The translations under genes were made by a program, and so were the position numbers. Under the pieces are notes generated by a model that was not told the origin of the DNA, did no database searches, and saw only the letters and a list, made by a program, of their open reading frames with translations. Below, piece by piece: positions 21,336 through 27,364 of a stretch of DNA of 64,000 nucleotides (position 1 is its first letter; every line of letters begins with the position of its first letter). Origin of the DNA: Dermanyssus gallinae (lineage: Eukaryota > Arthropoda > Arachnida > Mesostigmata > Dermanyssidae); NCBI GenBank assembly GCA_003439945.1, contig QVRM01001369.1, positions 1,102,501-1,166,500 on the forward strand, given 5' to 3'.

Positions 21336-21708
21336 GTATTTCTGTAGCTACAGAATTGTAAACCGTACACGGGCATTAATTAGTCTTACGGCATATTTGA
21401 GTTCATCGTGTGAACAATTGTATCAATTAAAATATAGATCTACATCTCATATATGTATATATTGTATGTAACTTGCGAGCAAAATTTACAGACAGAAAAT
21501 AAATTCAGAATAAATTCATCGGTTTCACAATTCAACAGTGACGATGATTCCACCCACGTACAATGGTGCTGAGATGGCTGACAATGGTCTGGATAAGCGC
21601 AACGCGCGCGAGATCAAAACGGTAGGCGCGAGCCCGTTCAAAGTATACCGTATCTAGCATTGACCGCAGCTGGACTGGCGGTATCACGTTTGTCGCAAGC
21701 ACGAGATA
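2083..21708 (-). CDS. Ste24: CAAX prenyl protease 1 (STE24) gene, 7 exons seen, both ends incomplete
   Basis: STE24/ZMPSTE24 is a multi-pass ER and inner-nuclear-membrane zinc metalloprotease that trims prenylated CAAX proteins. Seven minus-strand exons follow the family order: 21562-21708, 12812-12878, 12159-12301, 8357-8586, 7419-7611, 4749-4923 and 2083-2231. Intron phases between them are 0, 1, 0, 2, 0 and 1, and every junction keeps the frame. Landmarks in order are an N-terminal IPP..L....D...FE..R segment, LPWDIYT, a membrane segment ending YFAPYFQNVY, the FPLAELYVFE block with YVILFDTLF, the zinc motif HEMGHW, and PTIFRAFGFP...PTLIG. The start codon exon and the last exon, which should hold the third zinc ligand in the RRFEFQAD-type block, were not found and may lie outside the window or in unread sequence. 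The introns are full of transposons. The open frames favour a working gene; a recent pseudogene cannot be excluded. Confidence 0.82.
2930..3210 (+). mobile_element. LINE reverse-transcriptase relic (thumb region)
   Basis: Pieces of translation in shifting frames read DARSVRDLGVHATKNLKLRE, HIKQVARSVSGMCNKLLEHS and VEYLEKIRRFIRLVSERCDT. These are the F/SxxDLGV...F..HI and L.K.QRRFTR.I motifs downstream of the reverse transcriptase in Jockey/CR1-type LINEs. Frames are broken and no complete gene remains. Confidence 0.65.
3564..4055 (-). mobile_element. LINE reverse-transcriptase C-terminal relic
   Basis: A 163-codon frame reads IFNWCTKNDMVTSASKWAAV, GGEEIPRVYNISDLRLTVTS, ELDYDINIVQK, MLFRCFIIKCPMFYVRFYNR and IIYSCEVWRPYVK. 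These are the post-YADD motifs of CR1/Jockey-type LINEs (WC..N.M..N..KC, DLG/RL..TS.LD...HI, Y.R...P...Y...W.PY). The block resembles the LINE at 28786-30140 and may be the same family. No polymerase active site is present, so it is a dead fragment. Confidence 0.75.
4749..4923 (-). CDS. Ste24: STE24 catalytic exon (HEMGH)
   Basis: The acceptor is GTGTTACAG and the donor A|GTACGT. The 175 bases give 58 codons plus one base. It carries FPDEEVLAIVCHEMGHWKMW, matching the family signature N/DEEVLAVLGHELGHWKLGH. The two histidines are zinc ligands and the glutamate is the general base, all present. A second reading of the donor four bases downstream (GTAATT) is possible, but only the chosen one gives the phase the next exon needs. 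Confidence 0.88.
6015..7165. mobile_element. Foldback (long inverted repeat) element, copy A
   Basis: The left half is repeated in reverse on the right. CAGGGTCATTCGGAGTTTTG starts the left arm and its partner near 7145-7165 ends the right. Both arms carry the CGGAAACGTCTTGTTTAGGA and CGTTTGCGGGAGAACCAGTC blocks. Arms are some 450-500 bases around a centre near 6500-6600. TA/TATA flanks both ends. Near 6555-6630 there is an internal, diverged copy of the arm's start (TTTGGTAGAACTCAGCAAGA). No transposase frame is visible, and the two short ORFs (6124-6357, 6872-7054) are the same sequence on opposite arms. Confidence 0.85.
7180..7280. repeat. (TA)n microsatellite tract
   Basis: Two TA runs separated by ACATTTATGTAATT, directly outside the right end of foldback copy A. 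Confidence 0.9.
7419..7611 (-). CDS. Ste24: STE24 exon before the zinc motif
   Basis: The acceptor is TTGTCAACAG and the donor GAG|GTTTGT. One base completes a split codon, followed by 64 codons. The peptide has VAIEELAASIGFPLAELYVF, then SSYTTISNAHIAGA and YEKYVILFDTLF. These match the family blocks [26 protein letters not shown] and RIVLFDTLL that lie directly ahead of HExxH. The last codons (DSTSEWE) fall in the loop that varies between species. Confidence 0.88.
8357..8586 (-). CDS. Ste24: STE24 transmembrane exon
   Basis: The acceptor is CCATTCTAG and the donor CG|GTCGGT. The 230 bases give 76 codons plus two bases. The translation holds RRRAISMFLTQV, a long hydrophobic helix pair, then MTYFAPYFQNVYRLPYSEL. 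This aligns by eye with the STE24 stretch running from DAIKKFVVTQ to IAPLFDKFTPLPEGKL. The split codon CG+G gives the R that begins the next conserved block. Confidence 0.82.
9186..12033 (-). mobile_element. CR1/L2-like LINE, 5' truncated
   Basis: A long minus-strand frame (ORF 9517-12021) is followed by an AT-rich 3' region that ends in a short tandem tail (TGAATGAATGAATGAA on the plus strand at 9186-9203). Such a tandem tail, rather than poly(A), is typical of CR1/L2-type elements. The 5' side stops inside the endonuclease domain at about 12033, so the copy is 5' truncated. It sits in the STE24 intron between 12159 and 8586. Confidence 0.85.
9517..12021 (-). CDS. LINE ORF2: partial endonuclease plus reverse transcriptase
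   Basis: The 834-residue uninterrupted frame copies element RNA into genomic DNA by target-primed reverse transcription. The remaining C-terminal half of the APE-type endonuclease shows VVVGDTNQD near residue 26, LDHVCIDG near 65 and SDHYPL near 90. The reverse transcriptase follows: RPISLTPFLAKAFER, QFGFRARRST, AIAVDISKAFDCVD (motif A aspartate), GIPQGSVMGPFLFILYIN (motif B) and VCYADDCTLL (YADD catalytic box, near residue 545). The C-terminal domain ends RHHSFIVWNRIP...F...L. Loss of the endonuclease N-terminus makes it unable to act alone, but the intact length suggests a fairly recent insertion. Confidence 0.88.
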   Translation of the reverse strand: MYIRLKTISYMLGKLLGPPDGGLRVVVGDTNQDTLSGKSSDYISDLASLGLIITEVTRPMSVSVLDHVCIDGGGTLLSYDAFVISTVIFSDHYPLFCRLLLKPTSTPLRHAPKRMTKRIFNTFNYDQFATKLVTADWSNCQMSLDPDTAVETFNSQLFNIYDQVFPPVPVHNRRPPSKIWRSSALLRLQKDLDFVGRKYARDKSNLHLKAIYYKLLARHRALLKSESREYHRKRIEEASDGFWKYVNKETGRSRKTNVPESIIAPDGSTVYGSANVCSALAQHFATIGDQTVAGLPPPRGNLHDYLPLPPDVSFQLQHISPTTVTQVINKCKTDLKGAATSVPSKVIKNSIFFLAFVIAHIYNLSIDTGIFPRSFKRACVIALYKGKGSRQDASSYRPISLTPFLAKAFERCVLLQILAHVDSLNFLSPRQFGFRARRSTETANAFIYQTILESCSQSNGCLAIAVDISKAFDCVDSKILISILRSLGFNNNCCLWFRSYLQDRVSAVSGQSASSGQFSMRLGIPQGSVMGPFLFILYINIALRSLDRFSGIRAVCYADDCTLLVPLSKDNLRAGFDMANDALAVLCNAFCNLRMKINASKTQVVLFRTSHSPITFSRGDLVMDGTLLELSSNITCLGLVFNERMTWNSHANILQHKFAPAVAALAHLRLRGFQVHILVLVYKALVEPHLCYCSVVWGGTYQSVIVSLQSLQNKAIRAIFGLRPRESVAFLLKEHGCYSVKQLICFRAAIFVYKIINNLIETGDLFQITPSIAAPYPLRNTRPYIAINLPPSRLLMNGPRHHSFIVWNRIPAPIATIPGLSAFKSSLRKFVYSL
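12159..12301 (-). CDS. Ste24: STE24 exon with LPWDIYT motif
   Basis: The acceptor is CCTTACGCAG and the donor GAG|GTGGGC. The 143 bases supply two bases to finish the previous codon, then 47 codons. The peptide has a hydrophobic helix (AVFVFVVMTLSNVLS), then LPWDIYTSLCLDAKHEISRH. This mirrors the STE24 segment LPWSLYN.FVIEEKHGFN, a well-conserved part of the family. It lies just upstream (in gene sense) of the 5' end of the LINE at 9186-12033. Confidence 0.75.
12812..12878 (-). CDS. Ste24: STE24 small exon (GxxxLW segment)
   Basis: The acceptor is AATTCAG and the donor a perfect GTAAGT. The 67 bases give 22 codons plus one base. The peptide is AILHWELGPKLWDVCQLCVD followed by YT. It fits the STE24 stretch GGIPYLW...G that follows the N-terminal exon. 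The incoming phase 0 and outgoing phase 1 fit its two neighbours exactly. The match is short, so it rests partly on order and phase. Confidence 0.62.
13389..13859 (-). mobile_element. Older LINE, left part split by a nested LINE
   Basis: The minus frame from 13859 down to 13389 reads KRLVKTSYKEEKQSYWEKKE, then REAEEWPHTWLRRKVRRHFS and ends RYSQEY. Alone it is unrecognisable. It becomes the region after the endonuclease when joined across the nested element to 16845-17100, which ends MRPLASLV. The charged composition fits the linker between endonuclease and reverse transcriptase. The reverse transcriptase itself is missing, so the copy ended here or was truncated. Confidence 0.65.
13847..13859 (+). 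repeat. Target-site duplication, left copy
   Basis: TAACCAACGAAGC here is identical to 16845-16857 and borders the nested LINE exactly. Confidence 0.85.
13947..16481 (+). CDS. LINE ORF2: endonuclease plus reverse transcriptase
   Basis: The 844-codon frame starts MCSEATIPRRILLYNCEGLK. The APE-type endonuclease shows ETF near residue 40, PTIVGGDFNCRID near 135 and STIDLLF near 185. PWFTRTCYLRHRELL follows near 285. The reverse transcriptase has WHIARLSLLFKGKHG, QFGFRKGMGTRDAI, YAVFIDCVKAFDKAPRD (motif A), GTPQGDPLSCISFTLLL (motif B) and VMYADDIVVAH (YADD). The frame stops at TAG 16479-16481, but the same frame continues for about 100 codons with a CRFC...C..H...C zinc-finger-like block. The element is therefore probably inactivated by one premature stop. 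Confidence 0.88.
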   Translation: MCSEATIPRRILLYNCEGLKGAMDLMPDDLFREIDIALLVETFQREELHFDEMQGFHQLAAMPVGGLGRPVGGLSVYLRNYLCPMRCIRKDEYYMTLSSGSVNIVVFYLPPTFKSSEVIDAVFAGLSGLHLRAPTIVGGDFNCRIDEGANDDKGEVLLQLMDDVGFVCANARNDFTYVCHSGRSTIDLLFHNLDRTEFQSFEVLELASRKHLPVRAVVRVPALGQEQQKRSQMKPTRQLDLAALPVGIESVLAGSDVDVCCRTLEGVMQRAVKWKKFKPRRSRPWFTRTCYLRHRELLGLLRLAKARADPQLQARRRQDYASRRKSYIGLCRDYKVEHARREEARLLERAEREPHAYINRSRKGIQHSLSDEQVKRHLTNLLFNPDVKNSATEVEYPLTLAQHIMNLPFEEEEVCRVIRSLSRWKSSGPDRVYYEHWVQSEPLLKGILCDFFNRIMEEGRMPRVWHIARLSLLFKGKHGDDRSDPNLYRGVASERTLKKIFCKLIIERIANIANNALPSEQFGFRKGMGTRDAIHVLQSEVERAVYRPGGHLYAVFIDCVKAFDKAPRDLMIDCFRQIGIGGALLQVISSFFDDDTLLVEGRNGVRELTQNVGTPQGDPLSCISFTLLLADLVQYVRQEFQHAVVVMYADDIVVAHRNIGAISRITAMVEAYLMKKGLEINSRKTKAIKFRRGGRLGANDVIRCCGKPLEFVNSFPYLGLRIHYRGTSFTTHIENSVTSALAALYGGVGDVRRLSVGTAVRLFMLKTLPKLAYSLDRVWQHLSQANFNLLEKCFTLYMKRVLCLSIKARSRFVYVLSDCAPMVEMLRLRLRMPLTEPLNHFLEE
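16482..16784 (+). pseudogene. Cut-off C-terminal zinc-finger part of the same LINE
   Basis: It is in phase with the 844-codon frame after one TAG. It reads TEVRTLDVFKSPWLWAGVAC, then CICRFCSQQCAKYHAVDCS. A C2HC finger at the end of ORF2 is common in LINEs, and the continuous phase suggests one original protein of about 945 residues. Confidence 0.75.
18431..18640 (-). pseudogene. LINE ORF1 zinc knuckles
   Basis: The 69-codon piece contains CFECYSMDKFAANC and CRKYGATEHLRKNC, two Gag-like knuckles. The first fits C-x2-C-x6-C less neatly than the canonical CCHC, and the second has Y-G in place of the second cysteine pair. ORF1 proteins of LINEs bind element RNA. It is degenerate. Confidence 0.7.
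19290..19334. repeat. Perfect 19-bp hairpin
   Basis: GGCGTGGCGCAGCAATAGC at 19290-19308 is exactly complementary, inverted, to 19316-19334, with a 7-base loop (AATACTA). It lies inside the ORF1 start region of the minus-strand LINE. Confidence 0.85.
19750..21030 (+). mobile_element. LINE relic with restriction-like C-terminal domain
   Basis: The 5' part is scattered over frames: a reverse-transcriptase end with MNPGKCEIYVTDD and LPGCKVTLDNELELLGVPSG near 20050-20185. The intact 3' frame runs through 20507-21028. No start, YADD box or 5' end remains, so this is a 5'-truncated relic. It lies in the large STE24 intron and ends shortly before a long TA repeat at 21090. Confidence 0.65.
20507..21028 (+). 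CDS. C-terminal domain of a non-LTR retrotransposon (REL-like endonuclease)
   Basis: The 173-codon frame can be extended upstream without the ATG to include CGQPVDKLAYHGLSC, a zinc-binding-like motif. It then reads SAGRRARHAGINDIFGRALR, HPDGMTLIPF, GRMLVWDGTVTDSLAPS and RSAAFLRQHLGLDVQRGNAA. The arrangement G.HGLSC, RH..LN, PDG and VWD.T is known from the C-terminal part of a widespread group of invertebrate retrotransposon proteins. PDG...VWD fits a PD-(D/E)xK endonuclease core. The assignment to an endonuclease is inference. Confidence 0.6.
   Translation: MSAGRRARHAGINDIFGRALRSSGFPCILDPQGLSADAGKHPDGMTLIPFSRGRMLVWDGTVTDSLAPSMVGGGAISAGHAGKLAEARRLAKYASISYSHEFQPLAFETLGGPGNFTRKLLYLVGEQLNRATGDKRSAAFLRQHLGLDVQRGNAASVRGTLLKWSQPTLYEVE
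21088..21147. repeat. (TA)n microsatellite
   Basis: About 58 bases of TA repeat. A second run lies at 21280-21331, with AT-rich sequence between. Confidence 0.9.
21562..21708 (-). CDS. Ste24: STE24 N-terminal exon
   Basis: The upstream edge is a pyrimidine-rich tract ending in TTTTCAG at 21709-21715. The exon holds 49 whole codons (phase 0 at both ends) and is followed by GTACGT. The peptide runs YLVLATNVIPPVQLRSMLD, then TVYFERARAYRFD. This matches the STE24 region with VPPEL, a D, then FEKSRLYQLD just after transmembrane helix 1. The preceding exon with the start codon and helix 1 was not identified. Confidence 0.72.
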
Positions 21709-21779
21709 CTGAAAACAAACCGATAAGCAAAACAAACAACAAGCGTCACTTGTCGATGATACTCGCAACTTGTTTTTGT

Positions 21780-22630
21780 TTTTTTGTGGAAGAGGGTTAA
21801 ATGCAGTTACGCACTACTGCTACGAGTAGGAAAATTCAGTTTCCATCTCGAGCTGTGTGGGACTCGACCCCAGCGGATGGATGTTACGCCGCTGAGATCC
21901 ATACCACTAAACACACCTCCCCCCTTAAGCTTCGTTCTCTGATGGCCCAGATCTCGATAAAACAGTGCTATGGGGCATCAGAAGAAGTGGCGAGTGCCCT
22001 ATCGGATCAATTGGCCGGGGTCGCTCACGGGTTCCCCCACCTGTCAGGCGCACTTTGTCCCAGCCCTTGCGAACCCGTTTGATTCAAAGTTGCGCTTTCT
22101 TCGGCTGTGCTGGCCTCAAAAGAATTATGTCTTTCGATGCATCTTCTGTGCTTTGTTTTGAGCATCTCCTGTGCTATTTCAACTCCCAATTCCCATGCTG
22201 GGGCCGATCCCAGGATGTACTCCACGAAACATTTCAAACAGTTTCGGGGGTCTTGAATTTTAGGATGGGTTATTCCCGCTCTGGACCATCTCTCGCGAAT
22301 GTGTCTGATCGCCGCGGTTCTGGCCTCTTCCCATGCCTGGCACTTGAGAATTGTGTGTTGTGGACGGTCCTCCAGGACATCTTCGCAGAAAAGGCATATT
22401 TCTGATGGGGCCTTCCCTATTCGGTAGAGGTATAATTGGAAGTTTCCATGCCCCGTGAGAATCTGTGTCAGGGTAGAAGGTAAGGTCCCCTCCCGGCCTT
22501 GCTATCCATGCCTGTATGTTTGGCAGCACTTTGGTCAGGCTCCTTCCGGGGGCACCGGAGGAAATGGCGTCCCACTCAGCTTGCCATTCTTCGAAAGTGG
22601 CTTTTCTTTTCGTTTCTCGTTCTTTATCGC
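21780..22630 (-). mobile_element. R1-like LINE, 3' fragment
   Basis: The translation reads ATFEEWQAEWDAISSGAPG, then LPNIQAWIARPGGDLTFYP. In the next frame it continues GHGNFQLYLYRIGKAPSEIC, LFCEDVLEDRPQHTILKCQAW and CLKCFVEYILGSAPAWELG. This is the C-terminus of an R1-type ORF2, including the CxxC...H...C finger, and parallels 59604-60209. The 3' UTR (including CTCGAGCTGTGTGGGACTCG on the plus strand) ends in an A-rich tail at about 21780. A second copy of this tail is at 44099-44600. Confidence 0.8.
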
Positions 22631-22684
22631 TTTCTGTAGGTGTGCCAATGTCCCAAAGGATACTCGCTACTAAGCATTCATTTT

Positions 22685-22926
22685 GTTGTAGCGATACATT
22701 GCGTTGCTTAACTCTTGAATAACTACGATTTATGCATTAAGCCTGATCGGGCTAGCGCAGATATCGCGTTACAGCAACGACAAACACCAAATGAATGCAT
22801 ACTCGCTACTAAGCATTCATTTGGTGTTTGTCGTTGCTGTAACGCGATTTCTGCGCTAGCCCGATCGGGCTTAATGCATGAACCGTAGTTATTCGAGAAT
22901 TAAGCAACGCAATGTATCGCTACAAC
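22685..22926. repeat. Long near-perfect palindrome (hairpin or MITE-like)
   Basis: The left arm 22685-22798 is the reverse complement of 22813-22926 with only a few mismatches. The loop is 14 bases (22799-22812). The arm begins GTTGTAGCGATACATTGCG and closes near CCAAATGAATGC. The loop and adjoining bases (TACTCGCTACTAAGCATTCA, 22800-22819) are an exact copy of the bases just left of the palindrome (22661-22680). No coding capacity is seen. Confidence 0.88.
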
Positions 22927-23018
22927 AGGATAACCACAGTAATGGTTCTAACCGTTAACAATGATTCTACTAATCAATTATGTGAGTAGAGACGGATGTT
23001 AAGCAACAATTAGCGTAC

Positions 23019-23132
23019 CTGTCGGAAGTTCAGCCAGGCGTGCCAGATCGAACTTATCCAAAGCAGGGAGCAGGTCAGCTGGTATACCATCATGGGCGTC
23101 CAGAAATCTTCTAGTGTTGAGTGTCGCAAAAA
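23019..23132 (-). CDS. Possible second STE24-like N-terminal exon
   Basis: A 114-base segment is bounded by an acceptor (CTACTTGCAG) and a donor (ACAG|GTACGC). Read with a two-base lead it gives ATLNTRRFLDAHDGIPADLL followed by PALDKFDLARLAELPT. RR....H.IP..L...D...F..AR is the pattern of the region just after helix 1 of STE24, also carried by the exon at 21562-21708. Its outgoing phase (1) does not fit that exon's incoming phase (0), so the two are unlikely to be consecutive. It may belong to a tandem paralogue, be an abandoned exon, or match by chance. Confidence 0.4.
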
Positions 23133-23274
23133 CTGCAAGTAGTGATTAGTAAACCCAACTGCTCACATATCTCACCAATTTTGTTCTAACCATACATGCA
23201 TAGATAATCATTTTTCTGGAACTATATTCATACTCTAATTGGCTGCGAAGGAATACGCAAAGTGTTCCTTTGCA

Positions 23275-23276
<2 letters not shown>

Positions 23277-23330
<54 letters not shown>
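23277..23330. repeat. (TA)n microsatellite
   Basis: An uninterrupted TA run of about 53 bases. Confidence 0.9.
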
Positions 23331-23331
<1 letters not shown>

Positions 23332-23339
23332 TCTGTATA

Positions 23340-25980
23340 GTAACACTTGCAAGTGGCAGATACCACTATTTGCGCTGCTATTTACGTACCATTTTGATAG
23401 AGGTTCATAAATTTTGCAGTGAGGAGGCGTCTGCTCTTGCAGATGTCCAAGGCAGAGGCGCCTTTTTAATTTTGAGTCGACAAAACCAAACTCGGAGCTC
23501 AGAACAGCCCGCTAAAATGTCAAAACAACAATTACAGTTAGATTAGATTCTAACAGTGTTGTTATCGTATTTTTCAATCGTTTTAATCGTAATCTTGTAA
23601 TCTCAATTGCGCTATTTTGCGCCTAACAAAGCTCCTGATTAGCGCCGCGTTGGATGCACTCGAAACCACTTCCAACCATTGCAGATGGGTTTGTCGAATA
23701 CTAATATGTCAACAAATTGACTCGCTTCCGCACATGTTTCACACTGCGTAACAGCCATCACGAAATCCGTCCCTCCTTGAGTCATCGTTTGGCTATCTGT
23801 GATGAAGTACGCTCTTCTATGAGAACATTGTAGTTGGATAGGAGATCCAGTTACCATAATCCACCGAAACTAGGCGACTACCAACCGCAATGAGATTCAA
23901 GAGAGCTCCTAGATACCAAAGGCACTGATTACTTCAAATTGTTTAGTCAACAGCACCAAACATTGTTAATCCACCGACCAATACGAGTTTGCAATTCGAC
24001 AATAAACAAAATAAGTACTCAGCAAGAGAATAATAAAGACAATTACTCGGTTTCGTGAGGGTAGCCCCAGCCACCAAAAAATGAAACAAAAATGAACGGC
24101 GTTGACAGGGAGCTCATTAAGACCCACAATATGTTCCAGGTCTCGCACATTCTGGTCATTGTTTTTTCTGATCCCATAAACAAAACACCTTGGATTCTTT
24201 AAATGGACATTTTTAGAAAGAGAGGATCTTTTTGATAACATATATGCTCATAGGTATACTGATCGTTAGTAAAATTAAATATATGTACATATATTTGTCT
24301 ACCGGAATCTTAACTAAAATGCAGTACATAATTTGATAAATATGGTGGTGATCAATTGACGTTTCCTCCTACCTCATAAGGCTTCGTCGTTTATGTAAAA
24401 AACATGAAGACAAATTATGCTTAATATTTATGCTCTGAATTGTTATCGACTATTGGCAAGAGCAAGGGAATAGAACCCTCAACTCGATCATCAGCTGGAC
24501 TTACCGCTGTCAGTCAAAATGAACGTTTAGAACTCTTCATTAACAGCAACATATTTATTAAATGAGTAACAAATTATATAGGTTATAATATACACGTACA
24601 TATTCGTACAAATGCATATATATATATATATATATACACAGATACACGTTGGGCTCGGAGGTGCTAATGGCTAAGACGTCTATTAAAGATTTAGGCAGTA
24701 CTCCTAGCTATACTCCCCACATTTTAGAAGTGGCAGCTCTGGCCACACGAAGGCTGAACTGGATTTTTCGTTGTATTGTGTTAAAAAACCCTCCTTGTAC
24801 GTAACGTTATATAAGCAATATGTTTTGCCTACTGTATGCCTCGCTGGCGTGGAATCTAGGCTATGTCCCTGACAATAACACACTAAGTTTCACAAGAAAT
24901 TTGTCAGGCGTGTTGCGCCATCATCGCTGCAACATAAATGAGAATGGCGTAAACTGTAAAGATATTGCATCTATGTTAGAAATTATTGACAAATCCACGC
25001 TTACTCGGATAGGTAAGCAGCCTGAGAGAGCGGCAAAGTTCTTCAATATTACCACAACGAGGAAAAAAGGATTGTTAACAGGATGTCTGCATGGCGTCTA
25101 GCTTGTAGGTATAACTTTACACAACATTCCTCGTAAGCTGCCGGTTTAGGCAGGGTTCTTTTCTTGTAAAGGAGCACTTATCTGTGATAAAGCCTTCTTG
25201 CTAAAGGGTGTATGAATATGTATATATATGCTTATTTGGTTTTAATACCGGTCAGCAACAGAAATGCATAATGCACACCCCGTTATCTGGGTAATATGAG
25301 GCTTGCACCCCTTAAAAGCCCGCTGGTCAGATACGTGATTTATGTATATATTTACACACCGTTTAGCGGGGGGGCTTTATTTGAACAGATCAATTTGCTT
25401 GTGCGTAACTCGCGTTCCTAGTACTGCGTCAAGCAAACATTTTGTTAAGGATTTCTTTTCGGGCAACAGTTTTAGCATGTATGATGATCCCGGCTCTTGT
25501 GTTCGTCAAAATAGCATCAAAGAACTTGTTTGCTCAATCTGGGAATTTACAAATAGAGACGAACGTAGCCTTATCAATATCATCTAGAACAACACCAATA
25601 TCATCACATTTTATATCACAGGTCCTCATATTACAACGAAAAGCAACACGTTTTAAAAAATGATTTATGATTTCCGTGTGCGCAGGGGCAGTTAGCTTTC
25701 ATTCTGCAGGGTGCCGATTGGCTGCATGCATTGCAGCTTTCCCTTCTTCATCAGCTCAGTCGGGATCGGGACGCCTGCTTCGTCTGGTCGTGGGCCCAGC
25801 ACGCAAAAGGTCTACGTCATACAGGACTCACATGGATGCCCACCTAAACCATCCCGATTTTACCATATACGTCTGGAAGCTGCCATGGCCGGCAAGAACC
25901 GATAGTGTGTTGTCTCTGCAAACCAAAAACCATTTCGTTAGGTCAGGGATTACAGTCCTTGTTGTGGCAGTTCTGTTGTA
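23340..25980. other. Sparse region without recognised gene
   Basis: AT-rich sequence with a few medium ORFs (23639-23857 minus, 23966-24241 minus with a hydrophobic stretch NAVHFCFIFWWLGLP, 24820-25101 plus). None has a family signature that I recognise. A short TA run is at 24617-24637. Confidence 0.5.
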
Positions 25981-25989
25981 AGACCTAGG

Positions 25990-26187
25990 AAAATGACTTA
26001 GTGGCAAAGCCGTTGCCTTGCATTGGGGAGGCCTGGGTTCGAGACCCAGACCGGCCACTCTTAAATTGGTTTGCATGGTTTTTAATTTAGACAAGGTAAA
26101 TGCCGGAGTGGATTGAAAATCAGCCATGGCATGAAAAAACGTACACGAGCATTAGCCTTACGGAAAAAAATTAAATAAAAAAAAAGT
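25990..26187 (+). mobile_element. tRNA-derived SINE
   Basis: The head contains an A-box-like TGGCAAAGCCG and a B box GGTTCGAGACC in the expected order. The stretch around the B box (CTGGGTTCGAGACCCAG) forms a T-arm-like stem. After the tRNA-like part, about 100 bases of unrelated body follow and end in an A-rich tail (26161-26187). RNA polymerase III would transcribe it. No clean target duplication was seen. Confidence 0.6.
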
Positions 26188-26432
26188 CGTTTCTCTCCGT
26201 GGCCTAACTCAGCCTGTGATATCTTTAGTGTTGTCTTGCTTAAGTTGTGTTTCCTTTCTGAGCCTCTGGTTTCGCTGCAGATCCTCGACCTGCGACCTCG
26301 GTCGATACTGATGTCCATCCGAAATGTTTACAAGTTTACTTTCAGAAACTCCTGCAGCATTATATATATATATATATATATATGCAATTTAATGATACAT
26401 TAATTGATGTAAAAAATATATATATGTATATA

Positions 26433-27258
26433 CAGGGTCGTTCATATCGTTATGTACTTATTGCGCGGTTTGGTAGAACCGGCAAAAAAATAATTTTTCA
26501 CAATGGAAGGAGGACGCGGAAACGTCTTGTTTAGGAGAGAGAGTGAAGTTTATAAATGTACTTGTTCTGCCTTTTTCTCCTACATAGTTATGCGAAATCT
26601 ACGTTTGCGGGAGAACCAGTCAACGCATGAAGGAACCGATTATACCGGCGTGTTCGTTCCGCGCCCTCCTTTCACTAGAAAAAAATATTATCTTGCCGAG
26701 TTCTACCAAACCTCAAAATATGCACCTGACTTTCTCATACACCCTATGCAAGTATCCATGCCTTCACTTTCGATATGGCTATTGATATAAACATCGAGCT
26801 TAGTTACTTGACAACTACGTAACGTAGCACTATCACTTTGGTACGAAAATGGTGGGCATTTAATGCCATTGCGTGAGAGTAATCTTTTGGACGTGCATTT
26901 TTGGTCGTAACAGAAAAATGTTACCATTTTTCACAAAAAAGCGTTAACGTAAGACATAACAACATATCGACTTTTTATGACTTTTCTCAATCTGGTTATT
27001 CGCTTTTCGCTACGCAAGGTAGTGAAGTGTCGTCCTTTGTGCGGTATAATCGGTTAACGCTTAATGCGTTAACCGGTTCTCCCGCAAACGTAGATTTCGC
27101 ACAACAATGTAGGAGAAACAAGGCAGAATAACTACTTTTGTAAACTTCACTCTCTCTCCTAAACAAGACGTTCCCGCGTCCTCCTTCCAATGAAAAAATG
27201 TATTTTCTCGCCGAGTTCTACCAAACCTTGAAATAAGTACATAACGATATGAATGACC

Positions 27259-27261
<3 letters not shown>
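26433..27261. mobile_element. Foldback element, copy B
   Basis: It is a shorter relative of the element at 6015-7165. It begins CAGGGTCGTTCATATCGTTA and ends with the reverse complement of nearly the same sequence (TAACGATATGAATGACCCTG). It shares the CGGAAACGTCTTGTTTAGGA block, the CTACGTTTGCGGGAGAACC block and the central TTGACAACTACGTAACG block. TA repeats flank both ends. An inner inverted piece near 26660-26720 repeats the arm start. It is non-autonomous. Confidence 0.85.
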
Positions 27262-27264
<3 letters not shown>

Positions 27265-27295
<31 letters not shown>

Positions 27296-27364
27296 TAAAC
27301 CGCACAATTTAGTGATAATTTAATTATTATAAAATAAAAAACTAAATATATATATATATATATA
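27265..27364. repeat. (TA)n tracts between foldback copy B and a LINE
   Basis: TA runs at 27262-27290 and 27345-27364 with an AT-rich spacer. The LINE's tandem-repeat tail joins the second run. Confidence 0.85.
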
